Position numbers and translations under genes: made by a program. Of a stretch of DNA of 64,000 nucleotides, positions 60,673 to 64,000 are shown piece by piece. The notes beneath the pieces are model-generated. The model was not told where the DNA came from, searched no databases, and worked only from the letters and a program-made list of their open reading frames with translations. The stretch covers positions 24,985,906 through 25,049,905 of the forward strand of contig CM038221.1 in assembly GCA_021442155.1 (NCBI GenBank), in the 5' to 3' direction. This DNA comes from Cymbidium sinense. Taxonomy: Eukaryota; Streptophyta; Magnoliopsida; Asparagales; Orchidaceae. The number at the start of each line of letters is the position of its first letter. Position 1 is the first letter of the stretch.

Positions 60673-63600
60673 GGCTTAAACCATATAGAAATTTGCTTGG
60701 TCCTTGAAGGAAATTATCACCTCATGTAATCTTAACTGTTGGATGTGCATGCCCCTAATTCCGAAGGTGTGGGATCTTTTGATTCTAATCTGAGCCAGGG
60801 TGAGCTCAAATTAAATGAGAAAAGAAGGATCGTGTTCTTCTCTTATCCCTCGTGAAGGAGAAGGATCATATGCCATCCATTCCACGTGATTAGAACGGAC
60901 GGCTATGATCAGATCATGCTAGATCCCTTCTAATTCCTTCCAAAATCACGGGATTAATCTCAATCATCCGATCTAGATCGATGGCCTACAGAAGCACGTC
61001 CCACCAACACGATGATGATGTGATAACTTAAATAACCTATCCCATCATGCCACATGAAAAGCGCGCTGCGTTAGCACGCTGTGTCAGCCGCTACGTGGCC
61101 TGAAGGGATTAGGGGTTTAATTAGGCTTAATTAATTTAATTTTAATGGTGAAACTTTCAAAATTCATAACTAATTGTAAACAAATCCAAAAAATACAAAT
61201 AAATACTCATTTTAAAGATAATTAAAAGGAGAATAATGTAAAATTAACATCAATTAATTTTGAACAATGATTTTGACTCAATTTAAGGTCTTATTGGAAA
61301 TGTAATTAAGATAATAACTCCTTAATTACTCTAGCAATTAATTCCATACTTTTGAGATTGATTAGTGGGATGACCTCTGCCTCCCATAATTTTCTTCGAA
61401 TTTATTACTTTATTAATTAGGGGAATTTCTTATTTCATCTTTAATCCCTCTCTTAATTAATTAAATGATTAATTAGCATGATAAATAATGAGAATTCATT
61501 AATTAAACTTGCTAATCATTATGAAATAGTGAATGGACATAGGGAATGAGATTAGAACATCTTTTCCAATATCTTCCCCTAAGTTTATTTCATTTGGATA
61601 ACACTTAATCAACTTGAAACTAATTAATAGCTTAATCACTTCATTAAATAGTTTAATTAATCAAACTCAAAACTAAATCATTCCAGAACTCAATCATTCA
61701 ATTCTTGAATAGATTCTTAGGTGTTCAATAACCTAAGAGAATTCCAAAAGAAATTATAATCAAACTACATTTATAGGAGGGTTATAAAAAGTACTTAATC
61801 AAACCCTTTAGCTTAATTACCAATAATAATTATGAGCCAATTGCATTACACCCTTCATTTCTTAGGTGCATTGATTTAATTTCCATATGGTTGCATATCA
61901 TATGTTGGCTCATAATTACTTGATAATTATGTTAAAGTGGTATGTAAGGGGTAATTAATGATTTAATTCATACTTAACCTAATCAAAACATAAAATCAAC
62001 CTAATTGTTCTAAAATTAAACTAAACCACACACATGGGGGAATGGGTTAGGACTAGTGAACCCTTCTCATACTTCCTAAGTTAAATCAAATTCAAAAATA
62101 AAAATCTCTTTAACGAATTTTGATTCATTTTAAATGATCTTATTCTATATGATTATCCTTAAGAATTAATTAAGGTGAATGAAGTCATGTGCTTACATCT
62201 CTTTATTTCTTTCTAATCATGCTGAATATTGCTTGCCATACAAAATCATGCATTCATCTCTTTTAAAAATAAATCAAATAAAATGTTTCCTTTTATGTCA
62301 AACTATATGTATTGACTAAAATTAAGAATATGAGTGGCTATTATCACTATTAAAAACAAAAATTATTTCAAAACCTATAAATCAAAGATTATGAATGAAG
62401 TGATGCTAGTTATAAATATTTATAAGCTTGCATGTAATTATTGCATAAGATGTGTATTATGAAGTTCTCTTTCCTTTTCTTAATATGGATTCACATAGGA
62501 TTTGCAAGTGTATAGTTCATTTGAAAAGAACACAACACTCCTAAATCTATTCCTATGCATCTCTACATTAAGACTTAGAAGGATCTTCACATATACATGT
62601 AAATCATACAACCAAATAAAACATAAATTTCTTGCATGATTGTTTATCCATTTGTTCTTTTGTACATCTACATGTATCTAAGAAAAGTGGTATATCACCG
62701 ACATCCCGGCTATGAGGCTTTAAGTAGCCCTAAGTAGGTCTTGTACCTTACTCTAGTAGAAATAATGGCATACTCACTTATAACTTTTATACATGCGGAT
62801 GTGCATTTAGCTAACGGATGAAAAATCCCTCTTTTCTACATAATAAAGAAATGCATTAATGATCCAATTAATAAATGGAATATCCAAAATTTCAAATCAC
62901 ATCTCTTCGCATTCATCATCAAAGTTTACAAAAATTTTCATTACATGTATATGTATGCTTAGGATTATTCATATGCATGGTATACAAGGTGAAAAGAAAT
63001 GAATGGATGTGTATTATGTGATAGTAATTCACCCTAAGTAATCCTAAGATGCCTTTCTTATTAAATAAGATTATTTAAAGAGAACCCAAACTTAGGTTAA
63101 TTAAAACACATAATAAACCATTCACTAAAGAAAATTCATTAATGAATCTACTTTGGAAATGCTTTAAGGTAGGGATGAAAGAGGGCTCTCTTCTCTTTTC
63201 TTCTCTTCATAATATTTAGTCATTAAGTGTAAGTTTATTCAAACCAAATCAAATCATCAACTAAAATTGGCAAGTCAACTAAATCACTTAAAATGGAATC
63301 ACCCTCTAAATTGAATCTTTCTCACTTAGAAAATTTCAACCTTAAAGCCTAGTTAAGACATGTCACACAAGCCTTAAATGGCACACACATTAGGCTATGT
63401 CACCACCTCTAGCTTTAGGTTAGGGTGGTGCATGGTTTGATGCATAATTTTATTTTGTGGTGTAATGTTTTATACTAAATGTTAGGGTGTATGTGCATAG
63501 ACTAGATGATAGAGTGATCTTAGCCTAATCATATTTTTTGCATGGGATTGTGCTTAAGCGTCCGCTATAATAAAATTAAAAATATGAATGCTTTTGCCGT

Positions 63601-64000
63601 GCAGGTTGCTTATCATCTAAGCATAGTCCAAATTAAGACAGGTTGACTTGGTTGCCCATGTGTGAGGTGCTAAGTATAAATTATTCATATAACTGCTTGG
63701 GTTGTGTGGTATGTTTAGCTAACCTTTGTTTTATAGGCTTAGTTAGATTTACCTTTCCCATTTTGATATAATTTTTTTAATTAAGATTTGGAATGAATGT
63801 TATGAGGGATTAGGATGAACATTGGTTATAAGACCAAGTATTATGTACCATGTGATACCTTTGGAGCAACCATATTCCAATCAAGCCAAAAGGAAGAGAG
63901 AAAAAAATCAAATCAAAATGAAGAAATGAAGAATGAAGACTCCCACAACATGAGTTCCTTTTAATTGTAATTATTCATTTGTAATCTAGGTTGTATAAGG

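Larger units (their letters stand above)
32900..64000 (+). mobile_element. Very large Tat/Ogre-like Ty3/gypsy complex with three LTRs (continues past the window)
   Basis: Order: LTR B, primer-binding-like site, 1.4-kb segment with a hairpin array, LTR C, 10.4-kb internal region with gag-PR-RT-RNaseH-second RNaseH-IN relics, LTR D. The second, archaeal-type RNase H and the gag and protease sequence types assign it to the Tat lineage, to which Ogre belongs. B and D share blocks that C lacks (for example 'gaattacatccataagctt' at 33251 and 58351, and the GC-richer block with the hairpin), and in a 190-bp stretch compared by eye (36560 versus 61625) B and D differ at only about ten positions while C differs at many more. 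One reading is an element with B and D as its LTR pair, at least 25 kb long, with C inserted later. The other is an LTR-internal-LTR-internal-LTR array made by recombination. All genes are dead. Confidence 0.75.
58037..64000 (+). mobile_element. LTR copy D, truncated by the window end
   Basis: Starts TGTTGACCTCACTTTTGG and stays collinear with LTR B to the last base, which corresponds to about 38950 in B, so about 1.5 kb is missing. It keeps the GC-richer block that C lacks. The ORFs at 59932-60129 (minus) and 59939-60121 (plus) match those at 34855-35119 in B only because the LTRs are homologous. In sampled stretches it is closer to B than to C. Confidence 0.87.

Noticed and set aside
1..64000. 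Host genes, tRNA or rRNA genes
   Set aside because: No conserved protein outside retroelements, no exon-like coding blocks and no recognisable tRNA or rRNA sequence were seen on either strand.

Overview
This window is AT-rich plant nuclear DNA built almost entirely from decayed retrotransposons. No intact host gene, rRNA, tRNA or CRISPR array was found. Three things point to a flowering plant with a large, repeat-rich genome: a Ty3/gypsy element with two RNase H domains (Tat/Ogre-like lineage), a plant-type RTE LINE with a (TTG)n tail, and an Athila-like ORF1 relic. The species cannot be told from the sequence.

Most of the window is copies of one very long terminal repeat (LTR) of roughly 5.5 to 7.6 kb. 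It starts TGTTGACC and ends ACACCACA. The termini are fixed by a solo copy at 14460-23131 flanked by the same 5-bp duplication, ACTAA. Left to right: the 3' half of one LTR (1-3770); an LTR fragment in reverse orientation (3771 to about 5130) facing a forward fragment, so that the two form a large imperfect inverted repeat; then one old LTR broken into four pieces (about 5150-7121, 12837-14459, 23137-23620, 27986-28675) by a nested LTR (7122-12836), the solo LTR with the ACTAA duplication (itself holding a LINE at 16843 to about 19960), and a 4.3-kb Athila-like relic. A further LTR starts near 28676 and is interrupted at 32900.

From 32900 to beyond the right edge lies a very large Ty3/gypsy complex: LTR B (32900-40463), a primer-binding-like site and a 1.4-kb segment holding an array of short hairpins, LTR C (41872-47655), a 10.4-kb internal region with relics of gag, protease, reverse transcriptase, RNase H, a second RNase H and integrase in order (47656-58036), then LTR D (58037 to the window end). 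B and D are more alike than either is to C. Either B and D are the LTR pair of one element of at least 25 kb with C inserted later, or this is a recombinant LTR-internal-LTR-internal-LTR array. All coding parts are broken by stops and frameshifts, many of the stops lying where relatives carry Gln, Trp or Arg.

The most unusual structures are not genes. They are (1) the array at 40712-41678, where successive units keep a paired stem although the stem sequence changes from unit to unit; (2) dense TTGACC/GGTCAA arrays with perfect palindromes in the 5' part of each LTR; and (3) a conserved hairpin followed by a splice-donor-like GTAA inside the LTRs. All boundaries and homologies come from reading the sequence by eye, without alignment software.
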